Below are positions 1 through 5,439 of a stretch of DNA of 7,649 nucleotides, in pieces (the first letter of the stretch is position 1; every line of letters starts with the position of its first letter). A program made the translations under genes and the position numbers. Below the pieces are notes generated by a model. It had not been told where the DNA came from, made no database searches, and saw only the letters and a list, made by a program, of their open reading frames with translations. The stretch spans positions 1 through 7,649 of the forward strand of contig JAUWAK010000053.1 in the NCBI GenBank assembly GCA_030602105.1, written 5' to 3'. The DNA is from Candidatus Aerophobota bacterium (lineage in GTDB: Bacteria; Aerophobota; Aerophobia; Aerophobales; AE-B3A).

Positions 1-147
1 AGGAAAAGATGGCAAATCATAGATGCAGTTAAGAACAATCGGGTCTACGGTATTCATGCAGATCTCGTCCATCGCCCCGGACCTCGAATAGTGGATGGAT
101 TGGAGGAGATAGCGAAGTATATTCATCCAGAATTGTTCAAGAAATGA
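1..147 (+). CDS. btuF: BtuF/FecB-type periplasmic binding protein, C-terminal fragment
   Basis: The window opens inside a gene read in frame 1, leaving its last 48 codons and a TGA stop. The residues fit the C-terminal lobe of class III periplasmic binding proteins for cobalamin or siderophores: an AVKNNRVYGI strand, then ADLVHRPGPRIVDGLEEIAK and the closing IHPELF helix. The RPGPR(I/V)VDGLEE(I/L)A motif is typical of the BtuF/FepB fold. In this family the protein captures the corrinoid outside the membrane and hands it to the BtuC-type permease. The permease gene begins 18 bases after this stop, which supports a single operon. The link to corrinoid rather than heme or siderophore rests on cobD downstream, not on this fragment. 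The N-terminus, signal peptide and ligand-contact residues lie outside the window. Confidence 0.87.
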   Translation, partial: RKRWQIIDAVKNNRVYGIHADLVHRPGPRIVDGLEEIAKYIHPELFKK

Positions 148-153
148 ACCACC

Positions 154-160
154 AGGAGGT
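154..160 (+). promoter_or_regulatory. Shine-Dalgarno site that fixes the TTG start of btuC
   Basis: AGGAGGT sits 5 bases before a TTG codon at 166. The nearer GTG at 161 is in a different frame, and no ATG lies nearby in the permease frame. The site therefore supports the unusual TTG initiation. Confidence 0.75.
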
Positions 161-165
161 GTGGG

Positions 166-1215
166 TTGTATAGAAATCACCTCAAAAAAATCTTCCATTG
201 GAAATTGATTATTGCTTACCTTGCACTAGTTCTAGGATCAACTGTTGTCCTGGCAACAACTCTGGGTCCTGCACATATATCTCCATCTGTGGTACCTAAG
301 ATACTCATCAGCAGGCTCCCTCTCATACATCACCTAATCACCCCTTCCTGGTCAATTGGTGAAGCTGCCATAATCTTGGAGATTCGGCTGCCGAGAATCA
401 TCCTGGGAGTGCTGGTGGGAGCAGCTCTGGCTGTCGCGGGAACAACTATGCAGGCACTCTTCAGAAATCCCATGGCGGATCCCTACATAATAGGAATCTC
501 ATCCGGGGCAGCTCTGGGGGCGATTGTTAGCCTCACTTTCGGACTGAACATATTTGGCCTCTACACCCTACCTTTAATGGCTTTCATATGTGGTGCGGCT
601 GTCATTTTCTTAGTCTACAGTATTGCCTCTGTGAGAGGAAAGCTCCCTGTCAGTACACTCCTACTTTCGGGGATAGCGATAGCTTTGTTCTTATCAGCCA
701 TTATCTCTTTTTTGATGTATACGGCCGGCGAGGAGCTGCACGGCATTGTGTTCTGGCTGATGGGTGGACTCTGGGGGCGAAGCTGGAGCCACGTTTTGAT
801 GGCATTTCCTTTCATATTGTTGGGGACAGCTGTGATCCACATCTTTGCCAGAGATTTAAATATAATGCTTCTTGGCGAGGAGCCTGCTCAACACCTGGGA
901 ATTGAGGTGGAAACCGTGAAGAAAATCATAATATTTTCCACTTCCCTCATTGTCGCCGCCGCGGTATCAGTCAGTGGAATCATTGGGTTTATTGGTCTGA
1001 TAATCCCCCATATCATGAGGATCTTGGTGGGGCCTGACCACAGAGTTCTTTTGCCAAGCTCTGCCCTGGTAGGCGGGATTTTCCTGGTTTGGACTGACAC
1101 TCTGGCAAGAACAATCATTGCCCCCACAGAAATACCAGTTGGCATAATCACGGCACTTTTCGGTGCTCCCTTCTTTTTGTACCTTTTGCGAACAAGAAAG
1201 AGGTCAATGTTCTAG
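166..1215 (+). CDS. btuC: BtuC/FecD-family ABC permease (corrinoid type)
   Basis: This is a 349-residue polytopic membrane protein, slightly longer than the usual 320-340 of the FecCD family. The first membrane segment is at about residues 14-33. The family core RLPRIILGVLVGAALAVAG starts at residue 74 and is followed by MQALFRNPMADPYIIGIS (95-112), a strongly conserved region of BtuC-type permeases. GFIGLIIPHIMR (274-285) is the hallmark segment near the coupling region that contacts the ATPase. PVGIITALFGAPFFLYLL near the end is the usual final helix. The protein would work as a homodimer carrying B12 or cobinamide through the inner membrane. Start is TTG with a good Shine-Dalgarno site. 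The gene lies between the binding-protein fragment (18-base gap) and the ATPase gene (12-base gap). Siderophore or heme specificity cannot be excluded from this protein alone; cobD in the same run favours a corrinoid. Confidence 0.92.
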   Translation: MYRNHLKKIFHWKLIIAYLALVLGSTVVLATTLGPAHISPSVVPKILISRLPLIHHLITPSWSIGEAAIILEIRLPRIILGVLVGAALAVAGTTMQALFRNPMADPYIIGISSGAALGAIVSLTFGLNIFGLYTLPLMAFICGAAVIFLVYSIASVRGKLPVSTLLLSGIAIALFLSAIISFLMYTAGEELHGIVFWLMGGLWGRSWSHVLMAFPFILLGTAVIHIFARDLNIMLLGEEPAQHLGIEVETVKKIIIFSTSLIVAAAVSVSGIIGFIGLIIPHIMRILVGPDHRVLLPSSALVGGIFLVWTDTLARTIIAPTEIPVGIITALFGAPFFLYLLRTRKRSMF

Positions 1216-1227
1216 GAGAGTACAAAG

Positions 1228-2484
1228 ATGCAAAGAGTGAGCCTTCGAATAGACAATATCGCTTGCCGCTACGAGACTGCAAATGTTTTAGAGAACATTA
1301 GTTTTTCGGCTACTGCAGGTGACTTCGTAGGAGTCATAGGACCAAATGCCTCCGGGAAATCAACCCTGCTTAAGAGTATCAGCAAGATATTAAGGCCGCA
1401 CACCGGAGTGGTGCTTCTAAATCAAAGGGATATCTACACTTTGAAGAGTGCTGAAGTAGCTAAGAAATTAGCGGTAGTACCCCAGAAATCCGCCATTAGC
1501 TTTGCCTTTACAGCACTAGAAGTCGTTCTTATGGGTAGAGCCCCTCATCTGGGGAGATTTGAGATTGAGGACAGAGCGGACCTCCTCATTGCTAAACGAT
1601 CAATGGAGCTAACCAATACATGGCACCTTCGTGAGCGGCCTATCGATACGTTAAGCGGAGGAGAGGAACAAAGAGTTATTGTTGCCAGGGCTCTTGCTCA
1701 GGAGCCTAGAGTTCTTTTGCTTGATGAGCCGACGGGTCACCTGGACATCAACCACCAGATAGAGATACTGGACCTCATCAAGAGGTTGAATAAAGAGTGG
1801 GAAATGGTCGTCATAGCTATCTTCCATGATCTCAATGTCGCCTCGCAGTATTGTGATAGATTAATTTTGCTCTTCGAGGGGAAGATATTTGCGGCAGGCA
1901 GGGCAGATGATGTTCTTACCCGAGAGAATATTGAAAAGGTGTACGGAATAAAAGTTATTGTTAAAGAGGATGATGTTTCAGGCAAATTGCTTATCCATCC
2001 TCAAAGAAAAAATGCGGTCAGACCAACTAAAGGCAAAGTCCACATAGTGGCAGGTTGTGGCAGTGCAGTCTCACTAGTGAGTAGGCTGGTTGAAGAGGGT
2101 TACAATGTGAGTCTGGGGGTACTGAATGTAGGAGATTCTGATTATATTGCTGCAAAGACCCTGGGACTGGATGTTGTTGAAGAAAAGCCCTTTTCCCGTA
2201 TAACTCAGGAAAGTCATCAGAGGAACCTCGAATTCATCAAGGAAGCAGACTATGTCATACTAACAAACATACCCATCGGATTTGGCAACATAAAGAACCT
2301 GGAGGCAGCAGGACAGGCACAAACCTTGATCACTATTGAAAAAGAATCTATTGAGGAAAGAGATTACACCAAAGGTGAGGCAACCAAGCTCTACCGCCAG
2401 CTAAGAGCTAATGCTACTATCGTAGCCGATTCGCATTCTGTCCTGGAGAGGCTAAAATCTGTGGAAAATCGAGTCAGGTCTTGA
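1228..2484 (+). CDS. btuD: BtuD-type ABC ATPase with extra C-terminal domain
   Basis: This is a 418-residue protein, against about 250-270 for an ordinary BtuD/FecE ATPase. Residues 1 to about 258 form a complete nucleotide-binding domain: Walker A GPNASGKST (38-46), Q-loop Gln86, signature LSGGEEQ (142-148), Walker B VLLLDEP (162-168), D-loop HLD (171-173) and switch His200. All catalytic residues look intact. From about residue 269 a second domain begins with a glycine-rich strand-turn VHIVAGCGSA (271-280), followed by alternating strands and helices and a TNIPIGFGNIKNLEAA segment. This resembles a nucleotide-binding Rossmann-like fold. I recall long BtuD proteins with similar tails in haloarchaea, so the architecture is probably not unique; the tail's function is unknown to me. 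AGGAG at 1214-1218 overlaps the btuC stop and serves the ATG. The protein would energise the BtuC dimer. Confidence 0.9.
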   Translation: MQRVSLRIDNIACRYETANVLENISFSATAGDFVGVIGPNASGKSTLLKSISKILRPHTGVVLLNQRDIYTLKSAEVAKKLAVVPQKSAISFAFTALEVVLMGRAPHLGRFEIEDRADLLIAKRSMELTNTWHLRERPIDTLSGGEEQRVIVARALAQEPRVLLLDEPTGHLDINHQIEILDLIKRLNKEWEMVVIAIFHDLNVASQYCDRLILLFEGKIFAAGRADDVLTRENIEKVYGIKVIVKEDDVSGKLLIHPQRKNAVRPTKGKVHIVAGCGSAVSLVSRLVEEGYNVSLGVLNVGDSDYIAAKTLGLDVVEEKPFSRITQESHQRNLEFIKEADYVILTNIPIGFGNIKNLEAAGQAQTLITIEKESIEERDYTKGEATKLYRQLRANATIVADSHSVLERLKSVENRVRS

Positions 2485-2490
2485 GAGGGC

Positions 2491-2586
2491 ATGAAGGTGC
2501 AGGTGAAGATCCCTGGTACCTGTGGCAAAATAAGATGTCCTCCTGATAAAGTAAAAACCAGACTCGTCGGAGGAGGAGGGAATTAA
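2491..2586 (+). pseudogene. Probable 5' remnant of a PduX-type L-threonine kinase gene
   Basis: This 31-codon reading frame starts with ATG six bases after the btuD stop and ends one base before the cobD start. Its first residues, MKVQVKIPGTCGK, match the opening of GHMP-superfamily L-threonine kinases (PduX-like), where a beta strand leads into P-(G/A)-(S/T)-C-G-E-L-(V/I)-Q-G. Here the match stops at CGK, and the residues after it (IRCPPDK...) are not the family's. The remaining 270 or so residues of a kinase are absent. In the cobalamin pathway PduX makes L-threonine-O-3-phosphate, the substrate of CobD, encoded directly downstream, so the position fits a former kinase gene. The only Shine-Dalgarno-like sequence, GAGAGGG, is too close to the ATG. 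The frame is the same as btuD, so it follows the btuD TGA in phase. It could instead be a short translated leader for cobD, or a chance match. Confidence 0.45.
2569..2580 (+). promoter_or_regulatory. Extended Shine-Dalgarno site of cobD
   Basis: GGAGGAGGAGGG lies 7 bases before the ATG at 2588. It fixes the cobD start and also encodes the Gly repeat at the end of the small upstream reading frame. Confidence 0.75.
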
Positions 2587-2587
2587 G

Positions 2588-3721
2588 ATGAAAGACAAGG
2601 CCTACTCCCATGGAGGCAACCGGAGGGAAGTAGAGGAAAGATACGGCCTCCCACCAAACAAGATCCTTGATTTCAGTGCCAGCATAAGCCCCTGGACAGA
2701 CTCCCTGAGGATAGAGGAAATAGTCAAAGACAACCTGGAGAGCATTTACCATTATCCGGATCCTGAGTGCAGGGAGTTGGTCAGGCAGATTAGCCAATAC
2801 CTGGCCGTAGATACAGAAAATATTCTTGCTGGCAACGGGTCGACGGAACTCATATATCTGGCAGCTCGGACTCTTTCACCCCGAAGAGCCCTGATTCTCT
2901 CCCCTACTTTCTTCGAATATGAGCGGGCCTTGAGAATCGGTGGCGGAGAGCCAAAATTTCTGTTCCTCAGAGAAAGCCAAGGGTTCTCCCTTAACGTTCA
3001 GACAATCATCGACGAGACAAAAGACGTTGAGGCCGTTTTTATATGCAACCCAAACAACCCCACGGGTACGTTTTTAACGAAAGATGAACTAATTGAGTTG
3101 GTAAAGATGACCGAAGAAAGAAAGATAGCTCTCATTCTAGATGAGAGCTATATTGACTTCAAGTATCCCGGGGAGACTCTGGCAAGCGAAGCACCAAAGG
3201 CTCATTCTCTTCTTGTCTTGAGGTCCTTCACTAAGTTCTTTGGCATTGCTGGCTTAAGACTTGGGTACGGAGTTGGAGGTACGCACCTAATTGAAAAAAT
3301 GGCTGGCCTAAAGGAGCCGTGGGCGGTTAACTCTTTGGCCCAGGCTATCGGCATTTCTCTTTTGAGGAATGAAGAGAGTATGAAAAAGATCCGGGAAGCT
3401 GCATCTGGAGAAAGTGAATTTTTGTTTGGTGAGCTTTCCCGAATGAGAGGACTTAAGCCCTATCCTCCAGAAGCTAACTTCATTCTGGTCAAGATAGAAA
3501 CAGGAATCTCTTCCATGAAGCTCAGGGAGGATTTAGCCAGAAGGGGCATCCTCATTCGAGATTGTGGCAATTTCACTGGACTTAGCGACAAATTCTTTCG
3601 GATAGCGTCCAGAAAAAGAGAAGAAAACTCAAGATTGATTGAGGTTTTGAGGGAAACGGTCCAAGGAGGCTCTGAGGACCCTGGGTCTTCCCGCAGGGAG
3701 GGTACGCATGCCCCTGATTGA
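2588..3721 (+). CDS. cobD: L-threonine-O-3-phosphate decarboxylase CobD, with a foreign-looking tail
   Basis: This is a 377-residue fold-type I PLP enzyme of the histidinol-phosphate-aminotransferase-like group. The N-terminal SHGGN (7-11) and ILDFSASISP (26-35) are the usual CobD opening. GNGSTELIY (82-90) binds the PLP phosphate, CNPNNPTG (153-160) and DESYIDF (185-191) hold the ring, and Lys216 in SFTKFFGIAGLRLGYG is the PLP Schiff-base lysine. Arg338 in FFRIASR is the expected carboxylate-binding arginine. The enzyme decarboxylates L-threonine-phosphate to (R)-1-amino-2-propanol phosphate, the linker that joins cobyric acid to the lower ligand. Its place after btuFCD points to finishing of imported corrinoids. 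Family homology ends near residue 359. The last 18 residues (GGSEDPGSSRREGTHAPD) are polar and unlike CobD, and the DNA there reads as a DapA fragment in another frame. A histidinol-phosphate aminotransferase is a less likely alternative, given the HGGN start and neighbours. Confidence 0.9.
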   Translation: MKDKAYSHGGNRREVEERYGLPPNKILDFSASISPWTDSLRIEEIVKDNLESIYHYPDPECRELVRQISQYLAVDTENILAGNGSTELIYLAARTLSPRRALILSPTFFEYERALRIGGGEPKFLFLRESQGFSLNVQTIIDETKDVEAVFICNPNNPTGTFLTKDELIELVKMTEERKIALILDESYIDFKYPGETLASEAPKAHSLLVLRSFTKFFGIAGLRLGYGVGGTHLIEKMAGLKEPWAVNSLAQAIGISLLRNEESMKKIREAASGESEFLFGELSRMRGLKPYPPEANFILVKIETGISSMKLREDLARRGILIRDCGNFTGLSDKFFRIASRKREENSRLIEVLRETVQGGSEDPGSSRREGTHAPD

Positions 3722-3758
3722 TGTTTCTGGTCTTGACAAGTATTCATATTTTTGCTAG
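3660..3758 (+). pseudogene. C-terminal remnant of a DapA/DHDPS-family aldolase gene, overlapping the cobD end
   Basis: Read in the frame of positions 3660, 3663 and so on, this stretch gives SKEALRTLGLPAGRVRMPL followed by IDVSGLDKYSYFC and TAG. The pattern K-x-A-L-x-x-L-G-L-P-A-G-x-V-R-x-P-L is the conserved C-terminal helix and linker of the dihydrodipicolinate synthase / N-acetylneuraminate lyase family. The frame is blocked upstream by TGA at 3648, so only about 30 residues remain of an expected 290-300. The closing helix of the family also seems cut short. It overlaps the last part of cobD in a different frame. This suggests a deletion or recombination joined cobD to the tail of an aldolase gene and replaced the native CobD stop. 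The family call comes from recognised motif shape, not from a search. Confidence 0.5.
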
Positions 3759-3761
3759 AAG
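3733..3761 (+). promoter_or_regulatory. Possible sigma70-type promoter for the sugar ABC operon
   Basis: A perfect -35 box TTGACA (3733-3738) is followed after 17 bases by TAGAAG (3756-3761), which matches 4 of 6 positions of TATAAT. It lies 12 bases after the cobD stop, and the next gene starts 271 bases downstream, so transcripts would carry a long leader. The -35 box lies inside the aldolase remnant, so it may be a chance coding sequence. Confidence 0.4.
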
Positions 3762-3924
3762 AAGTAGGAGCATAATTCTACTAAGCATAAACACCCAAGC
3801 TTGTCGGCTGGGTACAAGAGGACACTGAGGGCTGGGGTATGGTGAACAGAGAGAATGTGGCATCTGTAACAAGGTTACCTCTTTTCTCAGATGAAAAGCT
3901 AGCAATAAGGCCGGGAGGGAGGTG

Positions 3925-3986
3925 ATAAGCTAGTTCGGCCTGTTTGCCTGTGGAAAGAAAGCTTTCGAAAAGAAGGCGGTCAAATA
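3925..3986 (+). promoter_or_regulatory. Leader element, copy A (shared with 7476-7521)
   Basis: This copy contains, in order, ATAAGCTAG (3925-3933), GCTTTC (3961-3966), GAAAA (3967-3971), AGG (3974-3976) and CGGTCAAATA (3977-3986). The same blocks occur in the same order before the next binding-protein gene. GCCT (3946-3949) can pair with AGGC (3974-3977), enclosing GAAAG (3953-3957) paired with CTTTC (3962-3966). The end of the element is 46 bases before the ATG at 4033. It could be a cis-acting RNA or an operator region; function unknown. Confidence 0.4.
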
Positions 3987-3998
3987 GTCTACAGACTA
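3985..3998 (+). promoter_or_regulatory. Perfect inverted repeat, possible operator or leader hairpin
   Basis: TAGTCT-AC-AGACTA is a perfect 6+6 inverted repeat 34 bases before the start of the binding-protein gene. Its 2-base gap is too short for a normal RNA loop with full pairing, so a binding site for a dimeric regulator is the better reading. No regulator gene is in the window. Confidence 0.35.
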
Positions 3999-4032
3999 AC
4001 CAAAACAAAATTAACGATCAGGAGGCGAAACA

Positions 4033-5382
4033 ATGGTAGGTAAGAAACACCTGAGGATGTCAATCGGGGTTTTGGCTTGTTTAGTGATTATGCTGGGAAT
4101 TGTTTCCTGTACCTTTGCGGTGAGCGTGGATGTTCCCAAGGGTTTCAAGTTCGGAACCTATACTCAGAGACCCTGGGTTGGCGAGACTATTCATGTGGCT
4201 ATGGTTGCAGAACCCCGTTCTGACGCAATCAAAGAGCTGGCTCCCGAATTTGAGAAGCTGACGGGAATAAAGGTGGTTTTTGATATTCTCGCCTATCCAA
4301 CCTTGCAGGAAAAACAGATGGTAGCTCTTACTCAGGGAACCGGAGCCTATGACATAGTTCACGTTGACTGTGTATGGGTCGGTCAGTATGCAGGTGAAGG
4401 ATGGACAATCCCGCTGGAGGAATTTATTCTGCGAACAGATCACAATACCCTAGCTCTCGATGATTTCATCCCCGCTGTCCTGTCAGAACAGGGAATGTGG
4501 GAAGATAGAATCTATGGATTGCCTTGTATTCAAGCAGTGTTTGGACTGCACTATCGCACTGACATTTTTGATAAATACGGGACAGAGATTCCTCAGACCT
4601 GGAAAGAATTACGGGAGACTGCTGAAAAACTTAATTTGAAGGAACCAGGAGTTTCCGGTATTACCTTTATGGGCAGAAGAGGAGTTCAGCTTCAGTGCAC
4701 CTATGACAGCATGATCTGGTCCTTTGGAGGAAATTGGTACGATGAAAACTACCGCCCAACTGTAAACAGTGCCGCTGCAGTGGATGCCCTAGAGTACTTC
4801 AAATCTCTTATTCCTTTTGCGCCCAGTGGAGTACTGACTTATGATTGGGATGAGGCCGCTCGTTCTTTTGCCCAGGGCAAAGCAGCTATGGATCTTCAAT
4901 GGCAGAATGCCGCTCCCACTTTCTACGACGCTTCGAAATCCAACATCGTTGGCAAACACGCTTTCACCTTGATTCCTGGAAAACTGCAACCCGACGGGAG
5001 CATAAGAAGAACTCCTACCTTCGGAGGTTGGAGCCTGGAGATTCCTAAAGATTCCAAGAATAAGGAAGCTGCCTGGGAGTTTATGGTTTGGGCCTCTTCA
5101 CCAGAGCTAGATCCACGACTGGCCCATAGCCAACCGGGTTCACGGTTCAGCGGTTTGGAAGACCCCGCACTGCAGAAAAAGTACATTGAGTATGCCGGGA
5201 TGTTAGCCTCTCTTCCCATAGCTAAAGGTCGTCCCCGCATCGCTGCTTATTCGGAGCTTGCAGACGCTTTAGAGGTGGGCCTATCTGAGGCTATGACCGG
5301 CGCGAAGAGCGCTAAAAAAGCCCTGGACGATGTGAACAAGAGATTTGAGCTGATCCTCAAAAAATGGGGGTATTTGAAGTAA
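4033..5382 (+). CDS. Family 1 extracellular solute-binding protein of a carbohydrate ABC importer
   Basis: This is a 449-residue secreted protein. The N-terminus has basic residues (GKKHLR), a hydrophobic core at about 10-25, and a lipobox-like IVSC ending at Cys26. A lipid anchor at Cys26 is plausible, and cleavage after TFA (27-29) is the alternative. The mature part starts with a beta strand (TIHVAMVAE, 52-60), then PEFEKLTGIKV (71-81) and QGTGAYDIVHVD (101-112). This order is typical of cluster B (MalE/UgpB-like) binding proteins. The central part has the usual aromatic-rich binding-face segments, such as DSMIWSFGGNWYDE and AAMDLQWQNAAP. The C-terminus ends with the helical EVGLSEAMTGAKSAKKALDDVNKRFE motif region common to the family. 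Two permease genes follow, so this is the receptor of that importer. The ligand, probably a sugar, polyol or oligosaccharide, cannot be named. AGGAGG (4020-4025) lies 7 bases before the ATG. A stem-loop follows the stop and probably favours higher expression of this gene. Confidence 0.9.
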   Translation: MVGKKHLRMSIGVLACLVIMLGIVSCTFAVSVDVPKGFKFGTYTQRPWVGETIHVAMVAEPRSDAIKELAPEFEKLTGIKVVFDILAYPTLQEKQMVALTQGTGAYDIVHVDCVWVGQYAGEGWTIPLEEFILRTDHNTLALDDFIPAVLSEQGMWEDRIYGLPCIQAVFGLHYRTDIFDKYGTEIPQTWKELRETAEKLNLKEPGVSGITFMGRRGVQLQCTYDSMIWSFGGNWYDENYRPTVNSAAAVDALEYFKSLIPFAPSGVLTYDWDEAARSFAQGKAAMDLQWQNAAPTFYDASKSNIVGKHAFTLIPGKLQPDGSIRRTPTFGGWSLEIPKDSKNKEAAWEFMVWASSPELDPRLAHSQPGSRFSGLEDPALQKKYIEYAGMLASLPIAKGRPRIAAYSELADALEVGLSEAMTGAKSAKKALDDVNKRFELILKKWGYLK

Positions 5383-5390
5383 TGGAAAAG

Positions 5391-5420
5391 GGGGGGCTAA
5401 GCAGAATTGCTTAGCCCCCC
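5391..5420 (+). promoter_or_regulatory. Perfect 13-bp stem-loop between binding-protein and permease genes
   Basis: GGGGGGCTAAGCA (5391-5403) pairs fully with TGCTTAGCCCCCC (5408-5420) around the 4-base loop GAAT. It starts 8 bases after the binding-protein stop. No T-run follows on the + strand (AAAAATAAGG does), so it is not a standard terminator in that direction. On the minus strand it would be followed by only a short T4. The position matches stem-loops that protect the 3' end of binding-protein mRNA and lower the amount of downstream permease message. Confidence 0.75.
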
Positions 5421-5439
5421 AAAAATAAGGAAAAAATAA

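Larger units (their letters stand above)
3762..4032 (+). other. Long untranslated leader of the sugar ABC operon, with several inverted repeats
   Basis: I see no convincing gene in this stretch. It holds these elements. A hairpin with ACCC (3793-3796) plus AGC (3798-3800) pairs with GCTGGGT (3807-3813). GTAAC-AAG-GTTAC lies at 3866-3878, inside the competing pair CATCTG (3861-3866) and CAGATG (3888-3893). AGGCCG (3908-3913) pairs with CGGCCT (3936-3941) around an orphan Shine-Dalgarno sequence. GAAAG-AAAG-CTTTC lies at 3953-3966 and TAGTCT-AC-AGACTA at 3985-3998. The direct repeat AAGCTAG occurs at 3896-3902 and 3927-3933. One frame is open from 3791 to 3925 (44 codons, ending in the motif SDEKLAIRPGGR), which I do not recognise; it may be a decayed gene piece. 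No known riboswitch consensus was recognised. Confidence 0.45.

Noticed and set aside
3781..4008. 75-codon open frame on the minus strand across the leader
   Set aside because: It has no ribosome site, no recognisable domain and it lies over a structured leader; open frames of this length arise by chance.
3722..4032. Cobalamin, SAM, c-di-GMP, glycine or other known riboswitch in the leader
   Set aside because: I looked for the conserved boxes of these classes, including the B12 box GCCACTG, and found none in either leader.
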